From: Peronospora farinosa
Lineage: Eukaryota; Oomycota; Peronosporomycetes; Peronosporales; Peronosporaceae
Direction of reading: 5' to 3'
Length of the DNA: 64,000 bases
Assembly: GCA_947646735.1 (NCBI GenBank)
Contig: CANTFK010000096.1
Location: 21,416 to 85,415, forward strand
In this document: positions 51,561 through 62,013 of the stretch, piece after piece
Numbering within the stretch: position 1 is the first letter of the stretch
Layout: each line of letters opens with the position of its first letter
Translations under genes and position numbers: made by a program
The notes under the pieces: model-generated
The model's input: only the letters and a program-made list of their open reading frames with translations
What the model was told of the DNA's origin: nothing
Databases searched by the model: none

Positions 51561-52847
51561 TTAATTGCCACCTAAGGTGACGGTCTTGAGGTAAGCCGCA
51601 ATATCGTCGAAACGGAATCGGCAGGCCATTTGCAATGGAGTCTCGTCATCGTAAAGTGCCGCACGTTCCTCCGTGTCAGCTCCAGCACGCACCAACACTT
51701 CCACGAGATCTAAACGATGCTTCTCCACAGCCTTCTGCAAAGGAGTCATCATCGTGCGAGGACACACTGCGTTCACTTGATCTCCGGTCGCATTTTCGAG
51801 CGCTTTATTCAGTAATTTCACACATTCATCTTGTGCAATACCGTCGCTTCTCTCAATCAACTGGTGCAGGTTTGCTTCATTCATTCTGTTACCATTCTCG
51901 CTCTGCTCTTCGTCAACTTCCAAAAGCACCAACGTGCGTGCAAAAATGTTTCTGTATCTCTCCAGCAACAACTGCTCCTCAAACGTATACGATTTCTCCG
52001 GTGCTACGTCTAAATCTTCCACTTGCATCGATTGCATCGCCAGTGTATAGGTGATATCATGACCAACAAAATGTGCAAACTTTCCACCATCAGGATGAAA
52101 CAACTTTGAGTTTGTAACATCATAACGACGTCCTTGGAAAGATATCGTCCTCATATTCTTTAGATCCTCCGGTTTGAGAGACACGGTGGACTTGCTCACC
52201 GTCTTTGCTCCGAATCCCAACGGGCATTTGCCACCGGAGCCAGAATCCGACGGTAATAGCTCTGCCCTCAACGCTTCCCACTGCGCACCGACGTAGCGGT
52301 CGCTAAGCTGCGCCACCACCTCGTAGCGTGAGTGAAAGCGCACAAACCACTCTTTAATTAGCTCACGACGGCGTCTCGTCTCCTCGTCATCACCTGTTAG
52401 CGTGTCCAACTGACACTCACGATCCAAGTAGCTGGCTCTGGCCTTGGCGTCGTCCTTGGTGTCCGGCACGAGTCCCAACTGCAGCAGCAAATACGTGACA
52501 TCATGATTTACCCACGAGCTGTAGATTCCAGCACATGTAGCTTCAAAGAAAGGGTCTCCAGTCACATCAAATGCCGTGCCACACAGGGCCACCCAATGAC
52601 CAGACGCCTGTAGTTTCTGCAGACTTTGACGTGGTGCAGTTGCCAGACGCCGAGCTGCCAAACTCTTTCGTCGGTCATTACTTTGACAATTTACTAACTT
52701 GCTGCAGTAATAACCACAGATTCCAACGGCGGTACTTAACACTAGCGACAGCACCAAACGCTCAAAGAAGCTGCTCGTCATGATAATTGATACTAATTGA
52801 CCAAATTTCGATTTTATTATTACCCGAGTATGTACCTTTTCGATCAT
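51561..52847 (-). CDS. Membrane protein with two cytochrome-b5-like domains and ankyrin repeats
   Basis: A single-exon gene of 428 residues from the first ATG; an ATG at residue 23 (MTSSFFERL) would put the anchor directly at the N-terminus. A hydrophobic segment (LVLSLVLSTAVGICGYYC) is followed by two related modules. The first (about 80-140) has VALCGTAFDVTGDPFF and SWVNHDVTYLLLQLG; the second (about 235-285) has RTISFQGRRYDVTNSKLFHP and HFVGHDITYTLAMQSM. Both follow the pattern of the MAPR/Dap1 branch of cytochrome b5 domains (YDVT.....F.......GHD.T..L). The C-terminus has two ankyrin repeats (MTPLQKAVEKHRLDLVEVL, ETPLQMACRFRFDD). MAPR proteins bind heme and help P450s. Doubling plus ankyrin is unusual. 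Whether heme is bound is not clear, because the usual Tyr ligands are not all evident. Confidence 0.75.
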   Translation of the reverse strand: MIEKVHTRVIIKSKFGQLVSIIMTSSFFERLVLSLVLSTAVGICGYYCSKLVNCQSNDRRKSLAARRLATAPRQSLQKLQASGHWVALCGTAFDVTGDPFFEATCAGIYSSWVNHDVTYLLLQLGLVPDTKDDAKARASYLDRECQLDTLTGDDEETRRRRELIKEWFVRFHSRYEVVAQLSDRYVGAQWEALRAELLPSDSGSGGKCPLGFGAKTVSKSTVSLKPEDLKNMRTISFQGRRYDVTNSKLFHPDGGKFAHFVGHDITYTLAMQSMQVEDLDVAPEKSYTFEEQLLLERYRNIFARTLVLLEVDEEQSENGNRMNEANLHQLIERSDGIAQDECVKLLNKALENATGDQVNAVCPRTMMTPLQKAVEKHRLDLVEVLVRAGADTEERAALYDDETPLQMACRFRFDDIAAYLKTVTLGGN

Positions 52848-53020
52848 TTAAGAATAAAATGTGAATTTTGTGTATTTTTAATGGCAAAATTTCAACGAAT
52901 TAGGACGAAACGACGCGACAATTAACAATTTCCTTATACCGATTTACCTGGTTATTTCTACTTAATAAGTAAAAGAAGCGAATTAAAACTTACGAGCTCC
53001 GTATTAAAGTGCTCCTGACC
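52848..53020. promoter_or_regulatory. Divergent promoter region (b5-ankyrin / PPR gene)
   Basis: Only 173 bp separate the two divergent ATGs; the region is A/T-rich. No defined element is recognised. Confidence 0.4.
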
Positions 53021-56000
53021 ATGTTGTCACGTGGCCATCACGTATCATGGCGGCTATTCCAATTGTCTCGACGATCTCTCAGCATTTACAATCGCAATCG
53101 TATTTCCTCTATCTCTTTCTCTCTCAGACACGATCGAGCGTCCAGTAATATCCTCCATGTCTCTAAATCTCGGACCCAACATGACTCTCGAGTCTCTAAT
53201 CGCTTGTTACAGCTTTACAGCTTTTCTCACGTTTCTTCCAGTCTTTCTCCAGTGCCTCAAGAAGAATATGAAGAGCTCAAGAACTTTCTGGCTAAGCCTG
53301 CAACGTCAGGTGCTAAAATGGAGCGAGTTAAAGAGATCGTGACGCATTGGATGCAACAATACGTACATCCAGCCATGCCTGGTCAAGAGGCTACTGTTAT
53401 GGTCATGGTTGCTGACTCTATGCACGATCCAGAGTTTGTAATGAACGTGTACACGTGTTTACGAGATGCAGACGTGTCGCCGTCTCCCCTTACGCTCGAG
53501 TATTCAGCAGCAGCTTGTGCTGAGCTCGGTCAATGGCGCACAGCGCTTGAGATCATTGATTTCATGCACGAGGCAGTGGAGATCATGCAACCATCATTAA
53601 CTATATATGAAAATGCAATTGCATCGTGTCATGTGGCGAAGAAATGGATGAGAGCAAAACATTTGCTTGAAGAGATGCGAACGTATGGATTGGAAGCGTC
53701 TCCTGAGCTGCATGTGGCGTCGATACGACTTTGTATCGACAATAAGGAAGCTACAGCTACAAAAGTACTTTTGGAGGCCTTTTTGCGTGCATATGACGAA
53801 GAACTGGATACAGAAGTAAAACATGAGATTGTAACGGTTCTTTTTCACGCATCAATAGACGCACAATCGCTATCACAAGCACTTTACTTTCGTGATGAGC
53901 TATTGACTCGACATTTTCCTGTCTCGAAGGAGCTATACTCGCGACTTATTCATTTGTGCGCTATAAAGCGTCAATGGCACAAAGCGCGCACATTATTGCA
54001 GCAGTTTGTCGATGTTAACGCTCCTCCGCCGACAGCAGCTCCATCCAACCGATATACAGACGATATACGGTGTTTGCTGGGAGACATGGAGACGTACGAC
54101 ATTGAAATCCCGCTGGCAGTGTACAATGCTGCGCTGAGAAATTTTGGTCAATTGTCATTGGGTAATGATGCCATGGCTGTTTACTTGGAAATGCGCGACC
54201 GTCACGTTGCACTTGATGCTACATCATATGCAGCGCTGATATGCTCGTGTGGTATCCAAGTCGAACAATCGGAAATTTTCTTTTGTGAGTTGCAGCGCGA
54301 CAAGTGCGATCCTACGCTTGACGTGGCGCATGCATATTTGCTTGTGCCCAGTCGTGCAAAGCAGTGGGAAGAAGTGCTACGAAGGTATGCTGTTGTGCAT
54401 GATGAGGAGCCACTTTTTAAAGATCTTCCGTTCGAGTCAGACGTACGAATTCAGTCGCTTGTTGCCATTGCTTACGGACGACTCCATCGGTCTGAAGAAA
54501 TGCTTCGCGTATTTACAAAAATGAAGGTGAATGGGATGAATCCTAATTTGCATGTGTATGGTGAAGCAATATTTGCGTATATCCGTCAAGATCAATGGCG
54601 GTTTGCGCTCATGTTGTTCGACCACCTTTTTCAACAGCAGACGTCGGAGATGCAGGAGAAGCGGATACTTGAAAACTTTCCCATGTTGTGGGATGCCGCA
54701 GTGTTGGCTTGCGTGCAAGGTGAGCAAACTGAGCGTGCGGCAATGCTATACGACATCATCGTTGATCAGGGTGTCTCGATTTCAATGGTGACAGGGGAGC
54801 GTCTGGCTGCGTTTCTAACCAGTGTTCCTTCTGAAACACTATGGCGGTCGTTTAAATCGATGCCATCGCTACACCGAACACAGACAAGGAGTCGTTTGAA
54901 CCCACGCGTACAAAATGCTATGCTCAAACGTGCTGTGGAGGAGAACGACATCAAATTAGCTGAGCAAATTGTGACTGATGGGATCCACACGATGAAAATG
55001 CTGCCTAACTCCATGACGTTTGCGCTAATGCTGCGATTGTACGCAAACCGTGGGAACCAGGAGAGCTTTCACTCGTGGTGGTGTAAAATGGACGAAAGCA
55101 AGGTAAAACCAACCTTGTTTGTGTTCCGCGCGCTAATGCAGCAGTTATGCAATCTAAGTCTCGATTGCGAGGACTTGGCGTACTTGAACGCAATTGGAGA
55201 CTTTTTCCGAACAAGACAACCTCGTTACTCGATTTCAGCTGTCGTGAATGATGAAAACACAACGGAATATGCTGCAGAGCTTGGACGTATTGCGTTGAAC
55301 ATAATGGAAGGTTGTGGTATGGGTCCGGACACAATATGTTTACAAAATTATCTGTTGCTTAGTCAAGAACCGGATCATGTCGCCCATGTTCTTGTGCTTG
55401 TGGAAAACACGATGGCGGCAATCAACGAGCATGATGAAAACACCGCCAAGGAATGCGTTCATCTTACACCGCGGTTGTTGCACACGCTGTTTACGGCCTT
55501 GAGTACTTTTCCAGATGGACAGCGTGTTCGCAAGCTTTTGATACAGATTGTAAAGGACCTGCCAAGCGATCTTTCTGAAGATGCTATTGCTGCTTTCTGC
55601 GCAGCAAACGATGGCTATCACGCGTTACAGCTTTTATGTGAGCTGTTGGATGCAAAGATCTGCCTCAACGACGATCATGTCTTGTTTTTTCTCACAAACA
55701 GCTACACGTGTGAGTCGTCTACTCAAAAGAGTCAACATTCCCGTCCAAGAAGTGCATATGGAGTGATAGTGGATATGGCCTCACGATTGTGTGAGAGTGA
55801 GACCGTAACGATGGAGGCTGGGTGTCTGGCCTTCTTAATTCAGCACGTTGTGGATCTTTCGAAGTGGCAGCAGCAAGACGTTTTCGAGACAGCGACCCAG
55901 GACGAGATCCATGCCATGAAGAAGTTGTTGGTTCGTGCATTCGCGCACTTTCCTATCTCTCAGGTCACGAAGTTCCTTTCGAAGGTGATTGCTGAAGATG

Positions 56001-56059
56001 ACCTTGTTCATGTCGTAAGCGTCCTTGACGAGCTGCAAGGAACACAAGAAAACCAATAG
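53021..56059 (+). CDS. Large pentatricopeptide-repeat (PPR) protein, probably mitochondrial
   Basis: A single-exon gene of 1,012 residues from the ATG at 53021; the frame opens four codons earlier with GTG. The N-terminus is rich in Arg, Ser and Leu without acidic residues (MLSRGHHVSWRLFQLSRRSL), as in mitochondrial targeting peptides. The body is a helical repeat protein with PPR motifs of about 35 residues spread over its length, for example YSAAACAELGQWRTALEIID, YENAIASCHVAKKWMRAKHL, YNAALRNFGQLSLGNDAMAV and YGEAIFAYIRQDQWRFALML. PPR proteins bind organellar RNA and act in its processing, stability or translation. No C-terminal catalytic domain (DYW, SMR, NYN) is seen. Confidence 0.85.
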   Translation: MLSRGHHVSWRLFQLSRRSLSIYNRNRISSISFSLRHDRASSNILHVSKSRTQHDSRVSNRLLQLYSFSHVSSSLSPVPQEEYEELKNFLAKPATSGAKMERVKEIVTHWMQQYVHPAMPGQEATVMVMVADSMHDPEFVMNVYTCLRDADVSPSPLTLEYSAAACAELGQWRTALEIIDFMHEAVEIMQPSLTIYENAIASCHVAKKWMRAKHLLEEMRTYGLEASPELHVASIRLCIDNKEATATKVLLEAFLRAYDEELDTEVKHEIVTVLFHASIDAQSLSQALYFRDELLTRHFPVSKELYSRLIHLCAIKRQWHKARTLLQQFVDVNAPPPTAAPSNRYTDDIRCLLGDMETYDIEIPLAVYNAALRNFGQLSLGNDAMAVYLEMRDRHVALDATSYAALICSCGIQVEQSEIFFCELQRDKCDPTLDVAHAYLLVPSRAKQWEEVLRRYAVVHDEEPLFKDLPFESDVRIQSLVAIAYGRLHRSEEMLRVFTKMKVNGMNPNLHVYGEAIFAYIRQDQWRFALMLFDHLFQQQTSEMQEKRILENFPMLWDAAVLACVQGEQTERAAMLYDIIVDQGVSISMVTGERLAAFLTSVPSETLWRSFKSMPSLHRTQTRSRLNPRVQNAMLKRAVEENDIKLAEQIVTDGIHTMKMLPNSMTFALMLRLYANRGNQESFHSWWCKMDESKVKPTLFVFRALMQQLCNLSLDCEDLAYLNAIGDFFRTRQPRYSISAVVNDENTTEYAAELGRIALNIMEGCGMGPDTICLQNYLLLSQEPDHVAHVLVLVENTMAAINEHDENTAKECVHLTPRLLHTLFTALSTFPDGQRVRKLLIQIVKDLPSDLSEDAIAAFCAANDGYHALQLLCELLDAKICLNDDHVLFFLTNSYTCESSTQKSQHSRPRSAYGVIVDMASRLCESETVTMEAGCLAFLIQHVVDLSKWQQQDVFETATQDEIHAMKKLLVRAFAHFPISQVTKFLSKVIAEDDLVHVVSVLDELQGTQENQ

Positions 56060-56386
56060 ATTGACAGTGCCAAAGCGATGGTTGCCAGTGTTTACACGAG
56101 ATGTAAAAAGTATTATAATTGCGGCAAGTATGAGTGTTTATCGGGTATGCTGCCTTGGTACATCGTCAATGGGAGTACGCCACCAGTGCGAGTATCGACC
56201 GTATCTGCTGCCGAAATCTTCGAAAAACAAGTAATGTTGGCAAACAGACATAAGGCAGACACCAAAATAGTAAGTCTGTTCAGTACATTAGGTAAAAAGA
56301 CCTCGACTGGGATCGGCCCTGTTTGTCGATGATTGAATGATGGTATCAATAGTTCGTGAGGTAGATTGGCTGCAACGCTTTCCAAT
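56060..56386. other. Intergenic between convergent PPR and PX genes
   Basis: About 330 bp. The overlapping short frames on both strands are not supported as genes. Confidence 0.4.
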
Positions 56387-58002
56387 TCAACTGAAAGACC
56401 CGTTGCCAATGCTGCCTCGGTCATCCAGATATCCCGCCTCAGGAGCACCATTTTCGTTCGTCTGAGATCCATTCAACCCGATTGCAGGTGTCTCTGGCGT
56501 CGCCGATACAGTCATGACAGCTATTAAGTCAACGGATGGAGATGTAATTTCCATGCAAAGTGAAGCTTCTATGTTCTTCAAAATGGCCGAAAGAAACTCG
56601 TGTTCTTGCTCATACGTCAAGCCATCCTCATTGCCAGCATCTAGACGTGAAATTAACTCCTCATTCGTTGGCTGCCTTTGAACACGCGGGAGACGGAGAG
56701 TCGTAAGCTGTGCAGTAAATTGCTCCCCCAACTTTTGCTCGTTCAAAAGGCTCTGCGAGACCGTCACAATCTCGTTCTTGCGCTGCACAGCTTGTTCAGC
56801 TTCCAGCGGCTCGGGTACCTCACTGATGTCAATGAAAGCTTGCGCTGCGCTCTCCACGATACCGCTCAAACGATCGTTCTCACTTAATGCACCCTTGCCA
56901 GACCACATTCCACTCGTTCGACCGTTGCTACCCATTCCGCCCATATCTAGCTCATTATGCAAATCCAAATGCTTTTCCAACTCCAAAAAGTGCTGCAAAG
57001 ATGCATCGTCCAGAATACCTGGTACCAGCAGCAGTCCATCTGCAAATAATGAAAACATCGCCGGTGAGAACCAGTTCCTTAAACAGACCATAAAGTCTTT
57101 ACGCACCAAGATACTCTTGCAGACTCGTCTGACGCTTCATCAAAAAGTTGGGATCAAATCTGCGTGCCACACATAGTTTAGAGACACACAAGGTCAGCAA
57201 TCTCACATCAAGCAACAATCTTCTCTCAGCAATATGAACATAATGACAGCATTGTGGAATTCTCAGAGCCATGGACGCGTTAAGGTCGTAGAAAATAATC
57301 AGCGGCAGTACGATGGAACAGAGCGAAGAGAGTCTTGATAAGAATCACCTTCATGGATCTTCTCCCAGCCTCAGTCACTTTGGAGCTGCAACATGGTCAC
57401 ACACTGCCGACGCCTTCTATAACTCATGTCTTTCTCTCTTATTGAATCAGATAAGATCAAGTGATTTTACAGTCATCGACTGTCAAACAGCCTCCTCTCT
57501 TCCTTTTCAGCATTAAAAAAAGAGAGCGAAGACCCATTGAGTTACACGTCAACAGGAGACTCATAGAGCTCAATACAAAGTGACCATAGAGGCACCAAAG
57601 GCCCGTCCAGTTGTCCAGTCTTCTCTCTTCACGTGTGCGTTCACGTGACATGCCACAGTCGCCTTAACAGACTCACAAGAGCCCCTTCTCATCACAGAAT
57701 TCCACGCCACTCGTCCAGACAAGCCACGTACCGACCAAACCATTGTTTTTCAGGCAAAGAAGCTTCAATAAGGTCTCCAAAGCGTCGAATTAGACGTGAA
57801 TGAAGCTGATCAAAGTCACTGAAGCGCCGTGAGATACGCCACAAGCCGCCATTACACGAAATCTGCACGGAATAGAAATAGTCTAGTACCAAAAAAAGAA
57901 AGAAAAGACCACAAGATACACACATACCTCTACAATAAACTCGGTGTGGTCCCCTATCGTGTCGTAGCCCGTGATGAGCGCACTCACGTTCAGCATCGCC
58001 AT
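56387..58002 (-). CDS. PX-domain protein (sorting-nexin-like)
   Basis: Predicted exons (minus strand) are 57928-58002, 57732-57862, 57107-57159 and 56387-57039; introns 65, 572 and 67 bp; donors GTATGT, GTACGT and GTGCGT. All phases agree, giving 303 residues. Residues 1-120 are a PX domain: VSALITGYDTIGDHTEFIVE, WRISRRFSDFDQLHSRL, ASLPEKQWFG-RFDPNFLMKR and LQEYLDGLLLVPGILDDASL, with the RRFSDF and R-x-x-L-Q-x-Y-L elements. PX domains bind phosphatidylinositol 3-phosphate on endosomes. The remaining 180 residues are helical and acidic with no known domain. The second intron (572 bp) is unusually long for this window; a large part of it is A/T-rich non-coding sequence. Confidence 0.85.
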
Positions 58003-58185
58003 TGTTTTGCACCTAATAGATAAATGGGATACATTATGTACGATACACCACAAGAAAAAAGGGGGGGGGGGGGTGAAAATAAAACTGCATGTACCGGTAT
58101 TTGAACTTTTTTGTCCACGCAACTTCAAGAGTGCGACTATTTTTTGTATCTAAAATCAGGTGAAGAGGTCTTTTGCTGCAAGTGA
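58003..58185. promoter_or_regulatory. Divergent promoter region (PX / HAD-Alba) with a G-run
   Basis: 183 bp separate the two start codons. It contains a run of about 12 G after aaaaaa at roughly 58,060-58,073, a site likely to vary in length. Confidence 0.45.
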
Positions 58186-59315
58186 ATGGCGTATTACGGA
58201 CGATCGGGTATTGAGCGTATGACGTTGGTTGTGGATGTGGATCATACGCTTACCAAGTTATTGGAGTGTGCATCGGCATGGCATGAATTGGAATACGGAG
58301 TGAAGGTGAGGTGGACGGAGATAAATTTAGTGTCTTTGATGGCTGAAGAGACTGATTGATTGACTGGGTTACTGTATTTATGGTTACAGATTAATGTTAA
58401 AGAGGTAATATCTTCTAGTTGGACGAGTGTATGGGGAAATGAAGACGTGGAGAAGAAGAGAAACGCGTTCTACGAGTCTAAACAGTTTAAGACGGAGCTA
58501 GCGGCGGTGGACGGAGCTAATGAGGTGCTCAAGACACTACGCAAATTTTTCTCGCTGCTGGCAATTACAGATCGTCCACGATTTGTGGAGAAACAGACAC
58601 GAGAGTGGCTGGATCACCACTTTGCTGGTGTCTTTGACAAACTCATATTTGTAGACGAGGATAATTCAGATCAACTGGTGGCACGAAAGAAAGAACTATT
58701 TGACGAGCTCAAGGTGAAGATTGCTGTTGGATCTGATGCTGCGATGTTGATGGAAGCGGCGAAGGACGTTAAACATGTGGTGGTTGTTGGATCCTTACCG
58801 TGGATGAAGGCTGCTGTGGAATTGCAAAGCGGTGTGGTTCAGGTTGATAACTGGTCAGTAGCCAAAGAGGTGTTTGATCGATTAATCGAGGAACTTGACC
58901 TCGAACCTCTAGACAAGGTGGCTGTTGGGCCTCGTCTCGCTCGATACACTGACGACTTGGTGACAGTGTCGACGCGGAAACCGGCAGGTAAGCTTAGAAC
59001 GCCTACTTACAACCTGCTGCTCCCTGAACATATGTGCGACATCTGTGCTAACTGATAAATCTGGTACTTGCAGTATTCTACGCCAACATCATTAATTCGA
59101 AGTTCACGGTGCAGAAGCAGGAGACGATTCGACTGCAGGCGTCCGAGGCGGCCATCACGACGGCTGTGCAGGTGGCGGAAATTCTGCGCATGCAAAACAA
59201 CTCTACTACGACCAAAATTACGACGCGATACTCGTTGAATCGGCCGAAAGAGCGTGGTGGTTACCGCGTACCCAAGATGGAGTTGGTGTTACAGCGCGTT
59301 GCGCACGAAGGCTAA
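58186..59315 (+). CDS. HAD-like phosphatase domain fused to an Alba-like domain
   Basis: Predicted exons 58186-58305, 58390-58987 and 59074-59315 (introns 84 and 86 bp, donors GTGAGG and GTAAGC, acceptors TTACAG and TTGCAG) encode 319 residues. The N-terminal two thirds follow the haloacid dehalogenase order: motif I DVDHTLT, motif II AITDRP, a lysine in ARKKELFDEL for motif III, and VGSDAAMLMEAAKDV in place of motif IV. It resembles NT5C-type 5'-nucleotidases. The last 85 residues (FYANIINSKFTVQKQE, IRLQASEAAITTAVQVAEIL, KITTRY) read like an Alba nucleic-acid-binding domain. The phase-1 junction between the parts is clean. Separate genes are unlikely, because the Alba part has no good start of its own. 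The fusion suggests a phosphohydrolase acting on nucleotides or RNA ends. Confidence 0.75.
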
Positions 59316-59515
59316 CAGGAACTGAACGGGCTTATCGTACACAACACGAGCAAGCAAATTAAGGAGTAATGGAGCAGTGTGCAGGCTATGGTAGCTAGGT
59401 AGGTGTCCAAGGGGTGAATCATAGCACGATCGAGCGAATGGAAGATGAGTCAACAGGTTCAAAAGTGCAAAACAAAACAGGAAGAGTTACGAGTTTGAGT
59501 CTACAGTGGGTACAC
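59316..59515. other. Short intergenic between convergent genes
   Basis: 200 bp between the stop codons of the HAD-Alba and the UQCC5-like genes; no feature is seen. Confidence 0.4.
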
Positions 59516-59789
59516 TCAGTGGCGCCGAGCTTTGGCTTCTAGGTATTCTCGGCGCTCTTCGTCACGCAACTGACGGCGTTCTGCTTCGTTCACGGTAACA
59601 ATGTCGTCTACAGCGCATACAACACCACGTTAAGTCTTCCACTCTTGACTTGTACATATTTCAAACCAATCGAACGAACGCACAGAAACCCGTTGTGACC
59701 ATAAAAACCTCCATCGCCGCACCAGTTACAAAGCAAAGCGGCACGAGCTTCTTTAGGATCGGCGTCAGCGCCACCGTCGGTGTGGCCAT
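59516..59789 (-). CDS. 65-residue UQCC5/SMIM4-like mitochondrial membrane protein
   Basis: Exons 59684-59789 and 59516-59607 (minus strand; intron 76 bp, donor GTGCGT, acceptor GCTGTAG) keep phase and give 65 residues. The N-terminus carries one membrane segment (LVPLCFVTGAAMEVFMV), followed by GFYDIVTVNEAERRQLRDEE and a charged helix. The order, hydrophobic FV-G-ME-FM, then FYD, then an AER-rich helix, matches the animal SMIM4/UQCC5 protein, a complex III assembly factor of the inner mitochondrial membrane. The match is by pattern only. Its two short exons make it easy for gene finders to miss. It is divergent from the SET gene. Confidence 0.65.
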
Positions 59790-59923
59790 CTCTTTTGTAT
59801 TAAAATAGGACAATGCCGTATCAAAAAGACCTTATTTCTTTAGAATAGGTGATTTCCAGCCAATAGCCATATTTATCAGATATTTCTAAATATTGACCCA
59901 AATTGTAGCCTTTTTTACACGAA

Positions 59924-60771
59924 ATGACGACGATGGTATCCACGACTTGTGCTGGTTTTCGCTGTCTCGACCGTGACGAGTGTTATCACTACGACGAGAA
60001 ACTCAATACGACTACATTCATCCACGATGGTACCTCTTGTCATAACACACGGATAGAAGTGCAACATCGTTTTCGGTACCACAACGTGGACGGTGATATG
60101 CAGATGCTCAATTCAGACGAAGTTCAGAAGCTCATGAAATGCACATATACCAGCAAATTGCTGTTTCAAAGGACGCATTTGTTGCGTAACTACCCTTTCT
60201 GGGGCTTTTCAGACTGGATAGAGGATGGATTAGAGTACTTTGCAACCCTTTCATTAAGCAACAACTCTCAAGTATCACCAAAAGTAGCTATTGGACACGT
60301 TTCAATGCTGAGTCAAGTTGAAAAGGAACCACTCGGATTATTCGCAGCTGAAGACCTCAAGTGCTATGAGTACCTTGGAGAATATGCTGGAGTGATCAAG
60401 GTGGATGCTAGTGAAATGAACAAGTTTGACCCGTATGGCATCTCGTATCCATCTGTGTACGAAGGCGGTACTCTATACGTGAGTGCAAGCGAGTACGGCA
60501 ACGTCATTCGTTGCATTAATCACAGTGCAACCCCAAACGCGCGGTTCGTGCCAATAGTTTACAAGGGCATTCTTTGTATCTTCTGCGTACGTGGTTGCTC
60601 TGAGTGGTTGGACATTACATAGTTTGTGGTGACGGCATCTTCTGTACAATGATGCAGTTTATGATCCAGGATATTAAGCAAGGGGACCAAATTTTCGTCA
60701 ACTATGGACCTTCGTACTGGAAGTCGACGGGTATCGAGCCCATTGCTTTTCACGAACCAGCGGAAGTCTAA
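59924..60771 (+). CDS. SET-domain protein
   Basis: Exons 59924-60575 and 60623-60771, with a 47-bp intron (donor GTATCT, acceptor ACATAG), give 266 residues. A Cys/His-containing N-terminus (CAGFRCLDRDECYHY) precedes a SET domain. Its parts are GLFAAEDLKCYEYLGEYAGVI, ASEYGNVIRCINHSATPNARF with the NHxxxPN knot motif, and after the intron DIKQGDQIFVNYGPSYW with the catalytic-region Tyr. It is a probable protein lysine methyltransferase; histone or other substrate unknown. Without splicing the frame stops soon after the NHS motif and loses the knot, so the intron is needed, though it is short for this window. Confidence 0.8.
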
Positions 60772-60911
60772 GTACAATAGCTGTCTATTTCCCTTTACAT
60801 AAGTCTAAAGAAGGAAACAGGGGGCATTAGCTGTACATGCTACGGATGACGAGCCAGTCACATGACATGGGGGGGGGTGAAGAAAAGGCAACATGCTTAC
60901 ACAAGTGCAGT

Positions 60912-61504
60912 TTACTCTTCGATCTCGACAATGGCTTCGATCTCGACCGCGACGTTTAGCGGAAGGGCATTGGTGCCCACAGCTGAGCGAGCATGAATGC
61001 CCTTGTCTCCAAACACCTTTCCAATGGTGTCGGAAGCGCCGTTGATGACGGCCGGTTGCTGCGAGAAGCCATCCACGCAATTGACAAAGCCCACGAGCTT
61101 TACCACTCGCTTGATCTTGTCCAGGTCACCCAACTCCTCTACATAACCACAATACAATGAATAGAGCACTGTCAGAGCCATCACATTTACGACTTCATAA
61201 TATGGAACGCACGCTTGAGAGTGGCCATAAGGCTGAGCGCCACGTAATGGGCAGCATCATAGCCCTGCTCCGGTGTCAGGTCCTTGCCAATCTTGCCCAG
61301 GATGAGGTCCCCGCCTGCAGGCTGAGGCAGGTGACCAGCCAAATAGATGGTGTTACCCGAACGCACCGACGTACGATAGTTACCCTTTGGCTCAGCTACG
61401 GCCGGTAGCGTGTAGCCCAGCTCTTTCAGCTTGCGTTCCACGTGCACGTTACGCACCGCCGTCGCCATAGTTTGCGGCTTGATCATGCGAATAAGAGACA
61501 TCAT
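60912..61504 (-). CDS. RidA: RidA/YjgF/UK114 family protein
   Basis: Exons 61213-61504 and 60912-61138 (minus strand; intron 74 bp, donor GTGCGT, acceptor TTATGTAG) give 172 residues. The family pattern is clear: YRTSVRSGNTIYLAGHLPQ at the start of the fold, the helix HYVALSLMATLK-QELGDLDKIKRVVKL across the junction, and VGTNALPLNVAVEIEAIV at the end. Classical RidA has an Arg-x-Ala motif near this end (RxxxEVE...R) that is less obvious here; the protein belongs to the larger-extension subgroup. Family members hydrolyse reactive enamine/imine intermediates of pyridoxal enzymes. The N-terminal MMSLIRMIKPQTMATAVR is basic and may be a mitochondrial targeting peptide; later Met residues are possible starts. 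Confidence 0.85.
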
Positions 61505-62013
61505 TATGAAGAGCTGAATGGCGTAAAAAGCGCTGAGGGCAAGCGTGTTAAACTAGAATTGGATTGCTATTGATACATGGATCGCAGTCAGAGGATCGGC
61601 GACGCATCCAACCGTTGCGATTACGTGACCGTACTTAAGTGCATCCGTTTCATATTTGTACCGAAATTCTAAGCCACACCCACGCAAATTTGATCCGCAT
61701 CCATCATTGCTCATTTGATCCCTTGTTAGTTATATGGGGCGGCATTGCACGAAGTAATTTGAACTGATCTAAGTTTACGATGCGTATATAGTCTATTTGT
61801 AGAATAAGACATGATTGTCGTATACTCAATTAGAAGTAACTCCTGCAGCTTCGAGTGTGCTCCTCAACTACTGTCAATAAGGTTGGATAAAATACTACCC
61901 GATTCTTGTTTTCAATTACCCAGTGTCCTCCTACCATAAAAAGAAAGGAGCTACAGCAATACGGCATGAAGGGTGAAAGATGAAAGTGATGTAACATGAA
62001 GATTTGTATTTCA
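61505..62013. other. Intergenic, no feature seen
   Basis: About 500 bp upstream of the RidA gene; A/T-rich. No frame or motif with support. Confidence 0.4.
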
